DNA of 64,000 bases from SAR202 cluster bacterium (GCA_022447925.1 JAKUTS010000003.1:1-64000); one strand, 5' to 3'. Numbered from the stretch's first letter, positions 18,599 to 28,313 are shown. Numbers and translations: made by a program. Notes: generated from the letters alone by a model not told the origin.

Positions 18599-19113
18599 GC
18601 TAAATAATCAACTTCTATATGAAGGCTTGATTCACCTAACATGGCATATAGAGTTTTCCTATGCAAGTTTTCCATTTCAATTCTTTCATTTTCAGTTTCA
18701 TGATCGTAACCTAAAAGATGTAAAATCCCGTGAGCTAGTAGAAACGCAACTTCGTCAAGAAAGGATATGTTTTTTGTATCGGATTGTCGCTTCGCTTGAT
18801 GGCTACTAATTACTACTTCTCCAATAACCCCAGGTGCGGCATCATTTTCCTCGCCTGAATATAAACTTATATCGACTGGACTTATATTCGAAAAGGATAA
18901 CACGTCTGTCGTTCTATCTATACCCAAATGTCTGAGATTTAGTTCTCTCATCTTTTGATCATTTGTTATAGCAATTTCTATAGATTTGCTTCTAGTTATT
19001 TTCAGATGATTTAGCGCAGAATCTGTGATCTCACTTAGCCAATTTTCCGTCATGCGATCGTCAACAATAACTATGTCTGGGTCTATAAAAACTGCAGTAA
19101 TTCGTTTTTGCAA
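18595..19113 (-). CDS. ybeY: Endoribonuclease YbeY (rRNA maturation)
   Basis: Zinc-dependent single-strand RNA endonuclease for 16S rRNA 3'-end maturation and ribosome quality control. 172 residues. The zinc motif H-x3-H-x5-H is seen as HGILHLLGYDHE near the C-terminus, with the upstream LRHLGIDRTTDVLSFS segment typical of the family. It overlaps dnaX by 4 bases and starts the ybeY-dnaX-ybaB-recR-recO run. A 152-base spacer with no gene separates it from hflC. Confidence 0.95.
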   Translation of the reverse strand: MQKRITAVFIDPDIVIVDDRMTENWLSEITDSALNHLKITRSKSIEIAITNDQKMRELNLRHLGIDRTTDVLSFSNISPVDISLYSGEENDAAPGVIGEVVISSHQAKRQSDTKNISFLDEVAFLLAHGILHLLGYDHETENERIEMENLHRKTLYAMLGESSLHIEVDYLA

Positions 19114-19265
19114 TGGGAACCTTTACCATAATAACTGATGTTAATTGGAAGGTTATCATTTTATTGCAAAACTAGATAAAAATTGTTGCAAGTAAAAACG
19201 AATTAAAAACAGAGATGCAGGTTTAATGGAGAGATTTACGTCTGAAAAAATTAGCGGGTAAAAGC

Positions 19266-20144
19266 CTATTCACCCGAATTAACTTTTGGTGATTCTAGAA
19301 ACGCGAATAATTCAGAGTCGGATGGCAAAATAACAGTTGTGTTTTCGTTAAACACTTGTTGATAAGTTTCTAGGCTTCTTTGGAACCTATAAAATTCAGG
19401 GTCCTGCTCTAAAGCTTCAGCGAAAATTCTTATGGCCTCAGCCTCACCTTCACCTCTTAGAACATTAGCATCTCTTTCAGCTTCTGCAGTTATTATTTGT
19501 GCTTGCTTATCAACATTGGATCGTATTTCAAGATCAGCTTTTGCTCCAGCAGCCCTTTCTGCGTCAGCTATACGTTTACGTTCAGCCTGCATTCTTGCAT
19601 ATACTGCCGTCGCTATTTCATTTGGAAAGTCCGCTCTTTTGATACGTATATCAACAGTTTTCATGCCAAATTCATTCAACTTAGGCAAGACATCATATTT
19701 AACTTCCGCCATTATTCCTTCTCGTTTATCACGAATAATGTCAACTTGATCGTCATCAGCGATTTTTTTACGTAATTCAGAAGCTACAAGGTCATTTACT
19801 CTTGTCAGAGACCTCTGTGAATTTTGAAGTGTTTCCCTAAAAAGCAAAGGGTTCGAAATCTTTGCTATAGCGTATGCGTCAATGACGAGACGCTTTTTGT
19901 CAGCTGTTAACAGGGCATCTGGATTAGCATCGAAAAGCACATTACGCTTTTCAAAATATGTAACTGAGTCAACAAATGGAGTTTTTGATCTTATTCCAGG
20001 GCTAACAATTGTTTGTTTGACGCTTCCAAATCTGGTGACAATTGCTAGTTGTGTTTCATCGACGACGAAGAAACTTTGCGGACCTAGGATACCTACTAAG
20101 ATAACCAATATTACAAATATAATTGCTGATCTATTAATACTCAT
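19266..20144 (-). CDS. hflC: HflC-like SPFH-domain membrane protein
   Basis: 292 residues. One N-terminal membrane helix (about residues 7-26) is followed by an SPFH/prohibitin domain starting FVVDETQLAIVTRFG and a coiled region RMQAERKRIADAERAAG with GEGEAEAIRIFAEA. HflC pairs with HflK around the membrane protease FtsH and limits its activity. hflK is 2 bases upstream on the same strand, the usual pair. No ftsH is in the window. Confidence 0.93.
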   Translation of the reverse strand: MSINRSAIIFVILVILVGILGPQSFFVVDETQLAIVTRFGSVKQTIVSPGIRSKTPFVDSVTYFEKRNVLFDANPDALLTADKKRLVIDAYAIAKISNPLLFRETLQNSQRSLTRVNDLVASELRKKIADDDQVDIIRDKREGIMAEVKYDVLPKLNEFGMKTVDIRIKRADFPNEIATAVYARMQAERKRIADAERAAGAKADLEIRSNVDKQAQIITAEAERDANVLRGEGEAEAIRIFAEALEQDPEFYRFQRSLETYQQVFNENTTVILPSDSELFAFLESPKVNSGE

Positions 20145-20146
20145 AA

Positions 20147-21211
20147 CTATTCCGTCAATTGCTCCAGAGAATCGAGTGTTGTATTGTCGCCATTATTCGT
20201 TAATGGTAGGAATTGTAGTAAGTTTCCTCCTACTTCTCCATCAATGATGTACTTTGTAACACCTGGCAAAATAGCCTCCATTGTTTCAAGATACAATCTC
20301 TGCCTGGTTACTTCCTTTGCTTTATTGTATTCAGCTAAAACTGATAGAAACCTGTCGGATTGACCCGTTGCTCCAGCAATCTTTTCCTGTTTGTAAGCCT
20401 CAGCAAGCTGGAGAACACGTTGTGCCTCTCCTAGTGCTCTAGGAATAATGTCAGCCTCATAAGCTTGTGCTAAGTTAATAGTTCTTTCTTTATCTTCTCT
20501 CGCTCTAACCACGTCATCAAACGCATCTTGAACTTGAGATGGAGGCCGCACATTTTGGAGTTTCACTTCAGTAACGTTTATACCTGTATCGTATAGATCA
20601 AGCAAATCCTGAAGAAGTAATTTTGTTTCTGCCTGCACTGATTCTTTTTCAGTTGTAAGCACATCATCTATGTTACGCTGTCCGACAACTTGTCTAACTG
20701 CTGTTTCAACAGCTCCTTTTAGGATTATAGTGTCAGGATTTACAGATTTGAACAGAAATGCTTCTACATCTTTAATGTTGTACTGGATCAACAGTTGAAC
20801 ATCCACGATATTTGTGTCACCGCTTATCATTAAAGATTCAACTGGAATGGGAGTCTCTCCTCTAAAACCAAGTTCTAACCTTCTGATCTCATCTACAGCG
20901 ACTACATTTAAAGTGCCAATTGGAGCAGGGTAGTACCAATGAAGTCCCGGATCCACGCCACCAACAAATCCGCCAGTATCAGTAGCAGTTCTATATTCAC
21001 CAAAGGTTCGAATAGCTGCTTGCTCTCCTGGCTGGACTGTATAGAATCCAGTTCCTAGCCAAATTAAAGCAGATATAGCGAAAATTACAAAAATTATAAT
21101 TCCAGGCAGACTATTTTTTGAAGGACCACCAGAACTACCAAAAATAGACCGCAATCTATTTGCGATATCGTCTAAGTTAATTTCTGGTTCGCGTTGGTTA
21201 TTAGGGTTCAT
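20147..21211 (-). CDS. hflK: HflK-like SPFH-domain membrane protein
   Basis: 354 residues. A short polar N-terminus with a Gly/Ser-rich patch precedes one membrane helix (about 41-62), then the SPFH domain (FYTVQPGEQAAIRTFGEY) and a coiled C-terminus with the Ala/Gln/Glu pattern of the family (AYEADIIPRALGEAQRVL). It forms the outer partner of HflC in the FtsH-associated complex. It is translated first, 2 bases before hflC. Confidence 0.93.
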   Translation of the reverse strand: MNPNNQREPEINLDDIANRLRSIFGSSGGPSKNSLPGIIIFVIFAISALIWLGTGFYTVQPGEQAAIRTFGEYRTATDTGGFVGGVDPGLHWYYPAPIGTLNVVAVDEIRRLELGFRGETPIPVESLMISGDTNIVDVQLLIQYNIKDVEAFLFKSVNPDTIILKGAVETAVRQVVGQRNIDDVLTTEKESVQAETKLLLQDLLDLYDTGINVTEVKLQNVRPPSQVQDAFDDVVRAREDKERTINLAQAYEADIIPRALGEAQRVLQLAEAYKQEKIAGATGQSDRFLSVLAEYNKAKEVTRQRLYLETMEAILPGVTKYIIDGEVGGNLLQFLPLTNNGDNTTLDSLEQLTE

Positions 21212-21279
21212 TTAGTGAAAAAACCGGCTTTGAATATGCCCTTTAATAAAATTTATTTAATAAACTAATACTAGTATAT

Positions 21280-22485
21280 TTACTCACAAATAAATGGTAC
21301 CACAGTTGAATTAGTATGTGTTCTTTTTGGTGACGCGTCTTGTGCTTTAATATTCAGAAGCGAGTCCTCGAATTCATGATAGCTATCGATTTTAGAGATG
21401 TTTGTTACGAATTCACTTAGACCGTTGAAGTAACTGCGATATTCTTCCACCTGAGGCCCTATTATACTGATCGACCCTGGTCTATCAGCATAAGTTCCAT
21501 AAAAAGCAAAGTATGCTTGATTCAACTTACGTATGGGATATCCGTTTGAGTTAAATACTAATCTTTGGTTTTCCATGTAGCTCTCAGCTTCATCTATTTT
21601 GCCTTCCATAAGCAATTCCTCCACGGTTGTTCGAGTATCCCTCATTTCATTAGAGAAATTAAATTGGCTGTGGGTTTTTAGTTTAGGTTGGTTTATAAAT
21701 TTGCATAAATCTGTTTGTTTACCACTATCAGCCAAAAGCATATTAAACGCGGTTATACCTATCTCCTTTCCTACTATATTTGCTACAGTCTCATTTAAGA
21801 TCTGCATTTCGGCACTATTAAACATATTGAATCCTAAAGGCCTAAAAAATAGAAATGTATGTAGCCATTCGTGAGCTGCCGTCTGTAGGCTCCATAGTAG
21901 GTCATTAGATTTTGTAACGATAACTGGATAAGTCGCGATACCGCCTACAGGAATCACCAGAGATGACAAATTTTCTTGCTTCATGAGTTTATTCTCAATA
22001 TCAATAACTTGCTGCAACGATATGTTGGAGGTTAACAAGGCTTCATCACCTCTCATAATTTTGTCTCTGGGTGAGGTAATTAAAATATACGGCGCTGACT
22101 CGAGAGAAATTGATACAGGAGGGAAAATTATTCGATTTAAATATGTTATACCTTCGAGCTTAATGGCATCACTGATCAAGCTTTCAAAACTGGCTTCGAT
22201 ATCTGGACGAGATAATTGATCCAAGTCATTTTTGCTAGTATCTAAGTATGAATATATGTTTTCTAGGCGATTAGATTTTGATTCGTGATCATTTTTAATT
22301 AACGATTTAATTTTGTAAGACCACTTGTTTGGTAATCTGTGTACCTCCCAGTCTAATATACTGAAAAGGTGATGCCTGCCGATTTCTTCAGGGATATTAA
22401 GCCTATTGACATCCGTAACTAGCAAGGTTCCAGACAAAATAGCTGTAATTAAAATCAACTTTAATAATTTAGTGGAAAGTCGCAT
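21280..22485 (-). CDS. Unknown secreted or anchored protein with HEWLH metalloprotease-like motif
   Basis: 401 residues; not a family I recognise. A basic start and a hydrophobic stretch (about 8-24) form a signal peptide or anchor. The motif AAHEWLHTFL gives a HEXXH zinc site at 205-209, and NETVANIVGKE (231-241) may supply the third ligand as in gluzincin-like peptidases. The upstream segment VIPVGGIATYPVIVTKS fits the beta-strand that normally precedes the active-site helix. It stands alone between hflK (68 bases downstream) and the unknown gene at 22653. An extracytoplasmic peptidase is likely; the substrate is unknown. Confidence 0.65.
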   Translation of the reverse strand: MRLSTKLLKLILITAILSGTLLVTDVNRLNIPEEIGRHHLFSILDWEVHRLPNKWSYKIKSLIKNDHESKSNRLENIYSYLDTSKNDLDQLSRPDIEASFESLISDAIKLEGITYLNRIIFPPVSISLESAPYILITSPRDKIMRGDEALLTSNISLQQVIDIENKLMKQENLSSLVIPVGGIATYPVIVTKSNDLLWSLQTAAHEWLHTFLFFRPLGFNMFNSAEMQILNETVANIVGKEIGITAFNMLLADSGKQTDLCKFINQPKLKTHSQFNFSNEMRDTRTTVEELLMEGKIDEAESYMENQRLVFNSNGYPIRKLNQAYFAFYGTYADRPGSISIIGPQVEEYRSYFNGLSEFVTNISKIDSYHEFEDSLLNIKAQDASPKRTHTNSTVVPFICE

Positions 22486-22652
22486 TAGTACTAAACCTAT
22501 ATCCTCATACTGTGTCTTCAGCTTACACTTCCCTATTATGCTTGCAAGTCACTGAGAAAGTTCAAAAAGCTAATGATTACAAAACAGGTGAAAGATTATA
22601 CTTGTTTTGTTAACAGTTTAAGTTATGGAAGCGTGTAAGTTAGCTTGTTGTT

Positions 22653-23354
22653 TTAACTTTGTCGATACAAAGAAAGAAACCTGGATTCATAATGTTTAAA
22701 AAGACCCCATCTATCTAACTCGGATTTTAAATTATCTCTGTCTTCCATTGATGATGCTTCATTGAATAGTTTTTCAATTCTTTCTATAGCCACTTTCGGA
22801 GCCCCTCCAAAACTTGTTTGTGGTTTCAATAATCCTCTCGCAGAAAACTCTTGAAAATTAGTTGTAGCAGAATTTGAGGTAAACTCATATATGAATTTTA
22901 GTAAAGCTACGTCCCACCATTCATCTACCCCTACCATAACCACTGATAAATCCTGATCCTTTTTATCTAGATCATTAGCTATGTTGTGAGCTATTTCAGA
23001 TGGCTCTCCTTTTACTATCTCAAAATTTTCAGGTTCATTTTTATACTTGTATAAAATACCTGGATGTTGAGGTCCTAAATTCAAAGAAATTTGTTTGAGA
23101 TATTCATAAGCTTCAGGCCTGAAACCTTCTAAATTTAAAGCGTATGTAGGAGTTATAATAGTTGGTTTTTCAGCCAATACTCGACCTTTTCTAACAACGC
23201 CTTCTTGACCACCCTGATCTATTTCTCTATAAATAGGTTCTGTGACTACATAGTAAGCGATGTTGGTTATACCAAATGTGGCTAAATTCTGTTTCGGATA
23301 ACGCACAATCCAAGTTTGTTCAATGGCGCGTATCCAATCTTGTAGGTCTTCCAT
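22653..23354 (-). CDS. Conserved-looking protein of unknown function
   Basis: 233 residues, cytosolic by appearance (no signal or membrane segment). I do not recognise the family. It has features of a folded globular protein: aromatic-rich N-terminus (DLQDWIRAIEQTW), a KPTIITPTYALNLEGF segment, a VVMVGVDEWWDVALLKF block and a charged C-terminal helix (LKSELDRWGLFKHYESRFL). No catalytic motif is evident. It diverges from the ylxP gene with 65 bases between the starts. Length and amino-acid composition support a real gene. Confidence 0.65.
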   Translation of the reverse strand: MEDLQDWIRAIEQTWIVRYPKQNLATFGITNIAYYVVTEPIYREIDQGGQEGVVRKGRVLAEKPTIITPTYALNLEGFRPEAYEYLKQISLNLGPQHPGILYKYKNEPENFEIVKGEPSEIAHNIANDLDKKDQDLSVVMVGVDEWWDVALLKFIYEFTSNSATTNFQEFSARGLLKPQTSFGGAPKVAIERIEKLFNEASSMEDRDNLKSELDRWGLFKHYESRFLSLYRQS

Positions 23355-23419
23355 ATATAAAATTATATATCTAACTTTGGTTACTTAGTCCAGTATTACA
23401 TGAATAGGAGAAGGCAAAG

Positions 23420-23713
23420 ATGCATGTCACAGTTGTTAAATTGACGTTAATGTTAGATGACATTCATAGTCTAAAAGCCAAAAGAAATACAATTAGACCT
23501 ATAATTGAAAAAGTTAAGTCCAGGCATAACGTATCTATTTCAGAAATCAGCCTACAAGATGATTTCAAAGTTTCTATATTAGGCTTAAGTTACGTATCTA
23601 ATAGTTACGCAAACAACCTGAAAATTATTAATAAAGTATTGGATTTTATTAATTCTCTTTCTGATGGGTTTGCAATAATAGACACCGAAATTGAAACTAT
23701 AACTGGCTTCTAG
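23420..23713 (+). CDS. ylxP: YlxP-like DUF503 protein
   Basis: 97 residues of DUF503, which includes YlxP, often found in nusA-infB-rbfA operons and linked to ribosome assembly or mRNA binding. The typical pattern is seen: a beta-strand start, the HSLKAKRNTIRPIIEKVKSRHNVSISEI segment read as helix-strand, and a C-terminal helix with LDFIN. Here it stands alone, 51 bases before tRNA-Pro, not next to the translation-factor genes. An AGGAGAAGGC ribosome-binding site precedes the ATG. Confidence 0.85.
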   Translation: MHVTVVKLTLMLDDIHSLKAKRNTIRPIIEKVKSRHNVSISEISLQDDFKVSILGLSYVSNSYANNLKIINKVLDFINSLSDGFAIIDTEIETITGF

Positions 23714-23764
23714 TTAATTTGAATATTAAACACTTAAATGATAGAAATTTAAGCTTTCATAAGT

Positions 23765-23841
23765 CGGGGTGTGGCGCAGCTTGGTAGCGCACCTGCATGG
23801 GGTGCAGGGGGTCGCCGGTTCAAGTCCGGCCACCCCGACCA
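23765..23841 (+). tRNA. tRNA-Pro (anticodon GGG)
   Basis: Full cloverleaf by eye. Acceptor CGGGGTG pairs with CACCCCG; D stem GCGC/GCGC; anticodon stem CCTGC/GCAGG with loop ATGGGGT, giving anticodon GGG at 23799-23801 and G37 as expected for proline; T stem GCCGG/CCGGC with loop TTCAAGT. The discriminator is A and the 3' CCA is encoded (23839-23841). Confidence 0.97.
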
Positions 23842-23942
23842 CGAAATATTCATAAGCCCTAATGCTTCGTTTGGAAATAAGACGTAGATTAAATTTTCAA
23901 TACCTATAATCCAAAATCTATTCTTACAATGGGTTTGTATCA

Positions 23943-25454
23943 TTAAGTAAGTGTGCTTACTAATCGCTCGGCAACCATTGCTACCGGTATATTCGTATTG
24001 CCTCTTGGAACATCAGGCATTATAGATGCATCAATCACATATAGATTATCCACTCCGTGAACTTTACCCATGTTGTCTACTACTGCATTTGAATCGGATT
24101 CAGGTCCCATCTTGCATGTACCTACAGGATGATAATAGTGCAATGCTAATTTACGTATATCGTCGATTGAGACTATGCTGCTTGTTTCGATTAGTTCTTT
24201 ACCTATTAATTCGGAAATATCCTTTTGATGTGATATTTCTCTGCTAAGTTCTAACCCTTCCATTAAAATTCCAATATCTTTATCTTCGGAGTCGTTTAAA
24301 TATCCTTGATCGATTATTGGCCGTTCAATTGGATTAGCACTGTTAAGAGCTAAATGGCCGCGTGATATAGGCGCCATATTAGCTGCATAAATTGCACAAT
24401 CCCATTTGCCATTACTGTTCTCAGTAATCCCAGTGACTGGGTATACGTGTAAATCAAAGCCCTCTTTGCAATTCTTGCTTTGGGCTTTAGCTATAGTCTG
24501 CTCGCTATAAACGACATTTCCATTTTGTCTAAACTCTCTCATCAAATTTGATAATAGATCAGTTCCCTGAAATTTTATATTTATAGACGGGTGATCATGT
24601 AGGTTTTCGCCTACGCCATTCAGGTTGATTTGGGGTTTAATTCCTAAGTGAGACAAATTCGATGAGCAGCCAATTCCAGAGCGCATGAGAATACATGGAG
24701 ACTCATAAGCACCCCCAGAAACAATTATTCGTTCAGCAGTAATATTAATACGCTTTTTATTAATAATTGCGTCTACTGAGCATGCTTTATTTCCACGTAA
24801 ATTTATTTTATCGACTAATGCATCTCCAACAATTGATAAATAACCATTTTCTCTTACTGGATCCAGGTAACCGAATGCTGCGTTAAACCTTTGCCCATTC
24901 AAATTATTGACTGGAGATATATCCACTCCATTATCTTCGTACAAGTCATTTAAATTATTGGTGCGGGGTATGCCGGTTTTTTCTATTGCGGTTACACACG
25001 CGCTGTGAAAAGGTGTAACTTCCGACTTTTTGAAATCTCTAACACCTAGGGTTTTATTTGCTTTATTAAAATATGGTAGTACTTCCTTAGCTGACCAACC
25101 TTGATTTCCATAAGATTCCCAGGTGTCATAATCAACATAACTTCCCCATATGGCAATACAGCCATTATGTGAAGAACATCCTCCGATCACTTTAGCTCGT
25201 TCAAGGTTATGATTAGGTTCACCATTCTTGCTTGAACTTTTGTATCCCCAGTCATGTGTTTCTCCAATGACTGTTCCATTAAGTAGATCAACGGGCCACT
25301 TTTTATTATCGAGTGACCCGAAATCTGGTCCTGCTTCTAATAGAACAACATGTTGGTTTTCTTTACTAGCAAGACGACCGGCAATTATTGAACCAGCAGT
25401 TCCAGCACCAATTACTAATGTATCCGCATGTTTTGGAATGTTTGACAATTCCAT
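23943..25454 (-). CDS. GMC-family FAD oxidoreductase
   Basis: 503 residues of the glucose-methanol-choline oxidoreductase family. FAD-binding VIGAGTAGSIIAGRLA at the N-terminus (about 15-30), VIGGCSSHNGCIAIWG, the second signature SGGAYESPCILMRSGIG, and the active-site YHPVGTCKMG near the C-terminus, with RGNTNIPVAMVAERL closing the FAD site. It is closest to choline or alcohol dehydrogenases; the alcohol substrate is not readable. No signal peptide. It diverges from a second flavoenzyme at 25599 with a 144-base shared upstream region, so the two may be co-regulated. Confidence 0.93.
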   Translation of the reverse strand: MELSNIPKHADTLVIGAGTAGSIIAGRLASKENQHVVLLEAGPDFGSLDNKKWPVDLLNGTVIGETHDWGYKSSSKNGEPNHNLERAKVIGGCSSHNGCIAIWGSYVDYDTWESYGNQGWSAKEVLPYFNKANKTLGVRDFKKSEVTPFHSACVTAIEKTGIPRTNNLNDLYEDNGVDISPVNNLNGQRFNAAFGYLDPVRENGYLSIVGDALVDKINLRGNKACSVDAIINKKRINITAERIIVSGGAYESPCILMRSGIGCSSNLSHLGIKPQINLNGVGENLHDHPSINIKFQGTDLLSNLMREFRQNGNVVYSEQTIAKAQSKNCKEGFDLHVYPVTGITENSNGKWDCAIYAANMAPISRGHLALNSANPIERPIIDQGYLNDSEDKDIGILMEGLELSREISHQKDISELIGKELIETSSIVSIDDIRKLALHYYHPVGTCKMGPESDSNAVVDNMGKVHGVDNLYVIDASIMPDVPRGNTNIPVAMVAERLVSTLT

Positions 25455-25598
25455 AATTTGCCCTTTTTGTTTTACTAACTAAGAATTGATTCTAAAGCTA
25501 TGATTTAGCAGGTTATGTTAAATTTAGCATATTGATAGTGAGTCGGAAAATATTCTATGTTAAATATGTGGATCATTTCTGATTAGGAGAAAAAATAG

Positions 25599-26708
25599 TT
25601 GAAGTCGTCTGTTAATGTAGCAGTAATTGGTGGAGGCATAATTGGAGCTTCCACAGCATTTTATCTTTCTCAGTTGGGTTCGAAAGTGACGGTTTTTGAG
25701 AAAGACGAGCCTGCATCTGGAGCAAGTGGACATTCATTTGCATGGATTAATGCCTTCAATAAATTTCCTCGATCGTACCATGACCTTAATCATGATTCCA
25801 TGGAGCGGTGGGGTCGTTTTGAAAGGACTTTAAATCAAGATATTGGGTTGAAATGGGGAGGTAATGTTACTTTTGCTATAGACTCAAAAAGCGGAGATAA
25901 GCTTTACCAAGATGTTAATCGATTACAAAAATGGGGATACCCCTCTAGGCTCATAACGCAAAAAGAATTGCTTGAGCTTGAGCCATCACTGGAAATACCC
26001 GAATTTCACTCTGCTGCATACACTTGGTCAGAGGGGCATGTAATGCCTGGCAAAGTTATTCAAGCTTGCTTAAACAGAATTGTCGAAAATGGTGGAAATG
26101 TAATGTTGCATAGTCCAGTAGATGCAATTAGCGAAGATGGCTCAGGGGTTTCAGTTCTAAGTGAGGGACAGGTGCACAAATTTGATGTAGCTGTAGTTGC
26201 AGCAGGTATAAATTCAAGTAAATTGTGTGAATCCTACGGTGTAAAATTGCCTCAACGTGTTAGCCCAGGAGTAGTTGTTAAGACCAATTCAATCCCTCAA
26301 ATATTACGATCATTATCGGTACTGCAGATTCTCAATGGAGCAGGTCGAATAGAACAAATACATGTCAGGCAGGATGCAGACGGCGTAGTCATGATTGGCA
26401 CAGGCAGCCAAGAACATGAAACGACAGATGACTCTCCGGAACATGCGAACAGTTTAATTGAAGAAGCCGCTAGATATATAACAAGATTAAAAAATGTATC
26501 CCCCGTTATAGTACCGGTAGGCTTTCGTCCAATGCCAATCGATGAACTTCCTGTTATAGGATGCACACCTAAAGCACCTAATATCTATGTTTTATTGATG
26601 CATAGCGGAGTGACGCTAGCCCCACTAGTAGCTGAGTTAGCTGCAATGGAGATTGTAGAAAATACTGAAGTAGAAATCTTGTCGAATTATAGACCTACCA
26701 GATTCTGA
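25599..26708 (+). CDS. DAO-family FAD-dependent oxidoreductase
   Basis: 369 residues of the D-amino-acid oxidase/glycine oxidase fold. The dinucleotide motif AVIGGGIIGASTAFYL lies at about 8-23, and the FAD-closing C-terminal region has GFRPMPIDELPVIG. Substrates of the family are amines and amino acids such as sarcosine, glycine or D-amino acids. The GASGHSFAWINAF segment near residue 45 resembles glycine/sarcosine-oxidase-like members. Start is TTG 25599 after a clear AGGAGA ribosome-binding site. It is divergent from the GMC gene. Confidence 0.88.
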   Translation: MKSSVNVAVIGGGIIGASTAFYLSQLGSKVTVFEKDEPASGASGHSFAWINAFNKFPRSYHDLNHDSMERWGRFERTLNQDIGLKWGGNVTFAIDSKSGDKLYQDVNRLQKWGYPSRLITQKELLELEPSLEIPEFHSAAYTWSEGHVMPGKVIQACLNRIVENGGNVMLHSPVDAISEDGSGVSVLSEGQVHKFDVAVVAAGINSSKLCESYGVKLPQRVSPGVVVKTNSIPQILRSLSVLQILNGAGRIEQIHVRQDADGVVMIGTGSQEHETTDDSPEHANSLIEEAARYITRLKNVSPVIVPVGFRPMPIDELPVIGCTPKAPNIYVLLMHSGVTLAPLVAELAAMEIVENTEVEILSNYRPTRF

Positions 26709-26845
26709 ACAGCAAAACGTTTATCCAGCTGAATTAAAGTCACAAAAATCATTTTAAATTGTACAAAAAGAAGGATTATAAATTAGCGAATAGTTGGATA
26801 ATTCGGTCAGATATATATAGGTATGTATGCCAAGGAGGTAATTTA

Positions 26846-27541
26846 ATGCGGCGCGCAATATTAGTTTGGTGTTCGGTTGTTGTAGCTGGTTTCGTAGGAC
26901 TCTCCTTATTTTTAATAGTGTCTGCAGTTACCGATTCAGCCGATTCTGCTGATCAGCAAATAGCACGTGCTCGGCAGATTGATGGAGATGGGATACAAGT
27001 TCATGGTAATTGGGACTTAGAAATATATGACTCGAGTGGCATGTTGTTGGAAACTCATGTTTTTCAGAATGAATTAACCACAGAGGCAAAGCCAATATTA
27101 ATAGATTTCCTTCGTGCATCATGGCCGGAAACTCATGGAGTCACAAAATGGGATTTATTGGGTTATGGATTTAAAAGATATGGGGTTCCATACCAACCGT
27201 GGAGTTCTGGGAATCTAGATGAGTTACTTAGTTATTCTGTAAACGACCTTGCAGGATCTGATATCGAAACTGTTTTCATGTCCGGAGATGATACTGGTGC
27301 TGAGTGTGATGATACACTTTCCACTGCCCCTGCTGGAACAACAGTACTTATGCTGTCAATGTCATGCACTTTTAACCAGGATGCAAATATAGGGTATTTT
27401 TCAACATATTTCGAATATTATGTTTCAAGTCCAATTGAGGATTTTAAATATAAAAAGTATCTTACATATAAGAGATTAGACCCCATAATTGTTCTGGCTG
27501 GCCAAAAAGTGTCGGTCAACATGAACATTTCTTTCGAGTAA
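26846..27541 (+). CDS. Secreted or membrane-anchored protein of unknown function
   Basis: 231 residues. The frame opens earlier, but the true start is very probably ATG 26846, seven bases after a near-perfect AAGGAGGT ribosome-binding site (26832-26839). An N-terminal hydrophobic helix (about 5-27) acts as signal or anchor; the rest is extracytoplasmic. GNWDLEIYDSSGMLLETHVF suggests a beta-sandwich with a strand-rich core, and two Cys residues (in GAECDD and SMSCTF) could form a disulfide. I cannot name the family. The next gene starts 4 bases after the stop, so the two form an operon. Confidence 0.75.
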   Translation: MRRAILVWCSVVVAGFVGLSLFLIVSAVTDSADSADQQIARARQIDGDGIQVHGNWDLEIYDSSGMLLETHVFQNELTTEAKPILIDFLRASWPETHGVTKWDLLGYGFKRYGVPYQPWSSGNLDELLSYSVNDLAGSDIETVFMSGDDTGAECDDTLSTAPAGTTVLMLSMSCTFNQDANIGYFSTYFEYYVSSPIEDFKYKKYLTYKRLDPIIVLAGQKVSVNMNISFE

Positions 27542-27545
27542 AGTC

Positions 27546-28301
27546 ATGATTAGATTTGTGGCTTCATTGATCGTGTTTGGCATGCCATTGCTTTTTTTGA
27601 ACGGTGTTGTTTTTGCAGAGGAACCAGATATAGAAATTAATATCAATGAAACAATCTCTGTAGGCGATAATAGAAATGCTGAGCAGGATTCCTTTAAAGA
27701 GGAAATTCGCGTTAAGGAAACTTTTACCTCGGATACTGATATAGAAACAGAGTCGATTAACTTGGTTGATGAAATGGATGTTGAAGTTTTTGGTCAGCCA
27801 ATTAAAGTGAAGACTCCTGTTGTATTGGAAGATAAATCTGTGGAAAAGAACGATCTCGAGTCAACAGATTTAAATGGATCAGAGGAGATTGGAAAAACTA
27901 AGGATGAATCTTCCACAGGCCAAAAAGAACTTAGTGAAGAAACAATAAAGGATTCGGGTCGTAAAATAAAAGTTTCGTCTGGGTCCAGCAAAGATTCTAG
28001 CGAAGACTTCAGTTCTATTGATACAGATACTGATGATGAACAAAAGATTTCTGAATATCTCGAACCTGATGAGCTATCCGATCTGAATACAGCTGAAATA
28101 GGGCAGGAGTATAGTATTGATTCTAATACAAACACCGAGAGTAAAGGTGAGGAAACGAGCACACCACTAGTATCGGAGTCTGAAGTTAATGAAGGTGCTA
28201 ACGGCTCCTGTTCTTCAACCCACAATCAAGGATTTGATGCTTCAATAATTGTAATGAGCATGTTGTTTGTACCTATTGTCTTTAGGCGATTGCGACGTTA
28301 G
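27546..28301 (+). CDS. Acidic secreted protein with Cys-helix-Arg C-terminal tail
   Basis: 251 residues. Signal peptide at 1-24 with cleavage after VFA. The body is very acidic and rich in Ser, Thr, Asp and Glu with little predicted fold, as in surface spacers. The C-terminus has a three-part tail: NGSCSSTHNQG, then a hydrophobic helix (SIIVMSMLFVPIVF), then RRLRR. This resembles CTERM sorting signals, and a protein at 43358 ends in the same arrangement. It is co-transcribed with the gene ending at 27541. It is likely processed and attached at the surface, carrying or spacing its partner; this is inference. Confidence 0.75.
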   Translation: MIRFVASLIVFGMPLLFLNGVVFAEEPDIEININETISVGDNRNAEQDSFKEEIRVKETFTSDTDIETESINLVDEMDVEVFGQPIKVKTPVVLEDKSVEKNDLESTDLNGSEEIGKTKDESSTGQKELSEETIKDSGRKIKVSSGSSKDSSEDFSSIDTDTDDEQKISEYLEPDELSDLNTAEIGQEYSIDSNTNTESKGEETSTPLVSESEVNEGANGSCSSTHNQGFDASIIVMSMLFVPIVFRRLRR

Positions 28302-28313
28302 AAAAAACTAAAA

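Noticed and set aside
23749-23943. 64-codon open frame on the minus strand across tRNA-Pro
   Set aside because: It is the reverse complement of the tRNA; this WSGWPDLNRRP-type peptide is a known annotation artefact.
26759-26845. Longer start (TTG 26759) for the secreted protein at 26846
   Set aside because: The near-perfect AAGGAGGT and the signal-like helix both fit ATG 26846.
27794-28225. 143-codon frame on the minus strand inside the acidic secreted gene
   Set aside because: Antisense shadow of a Ser/Asp-rich sequence; the plus-strand gene has a signal peptide and sorting tail.
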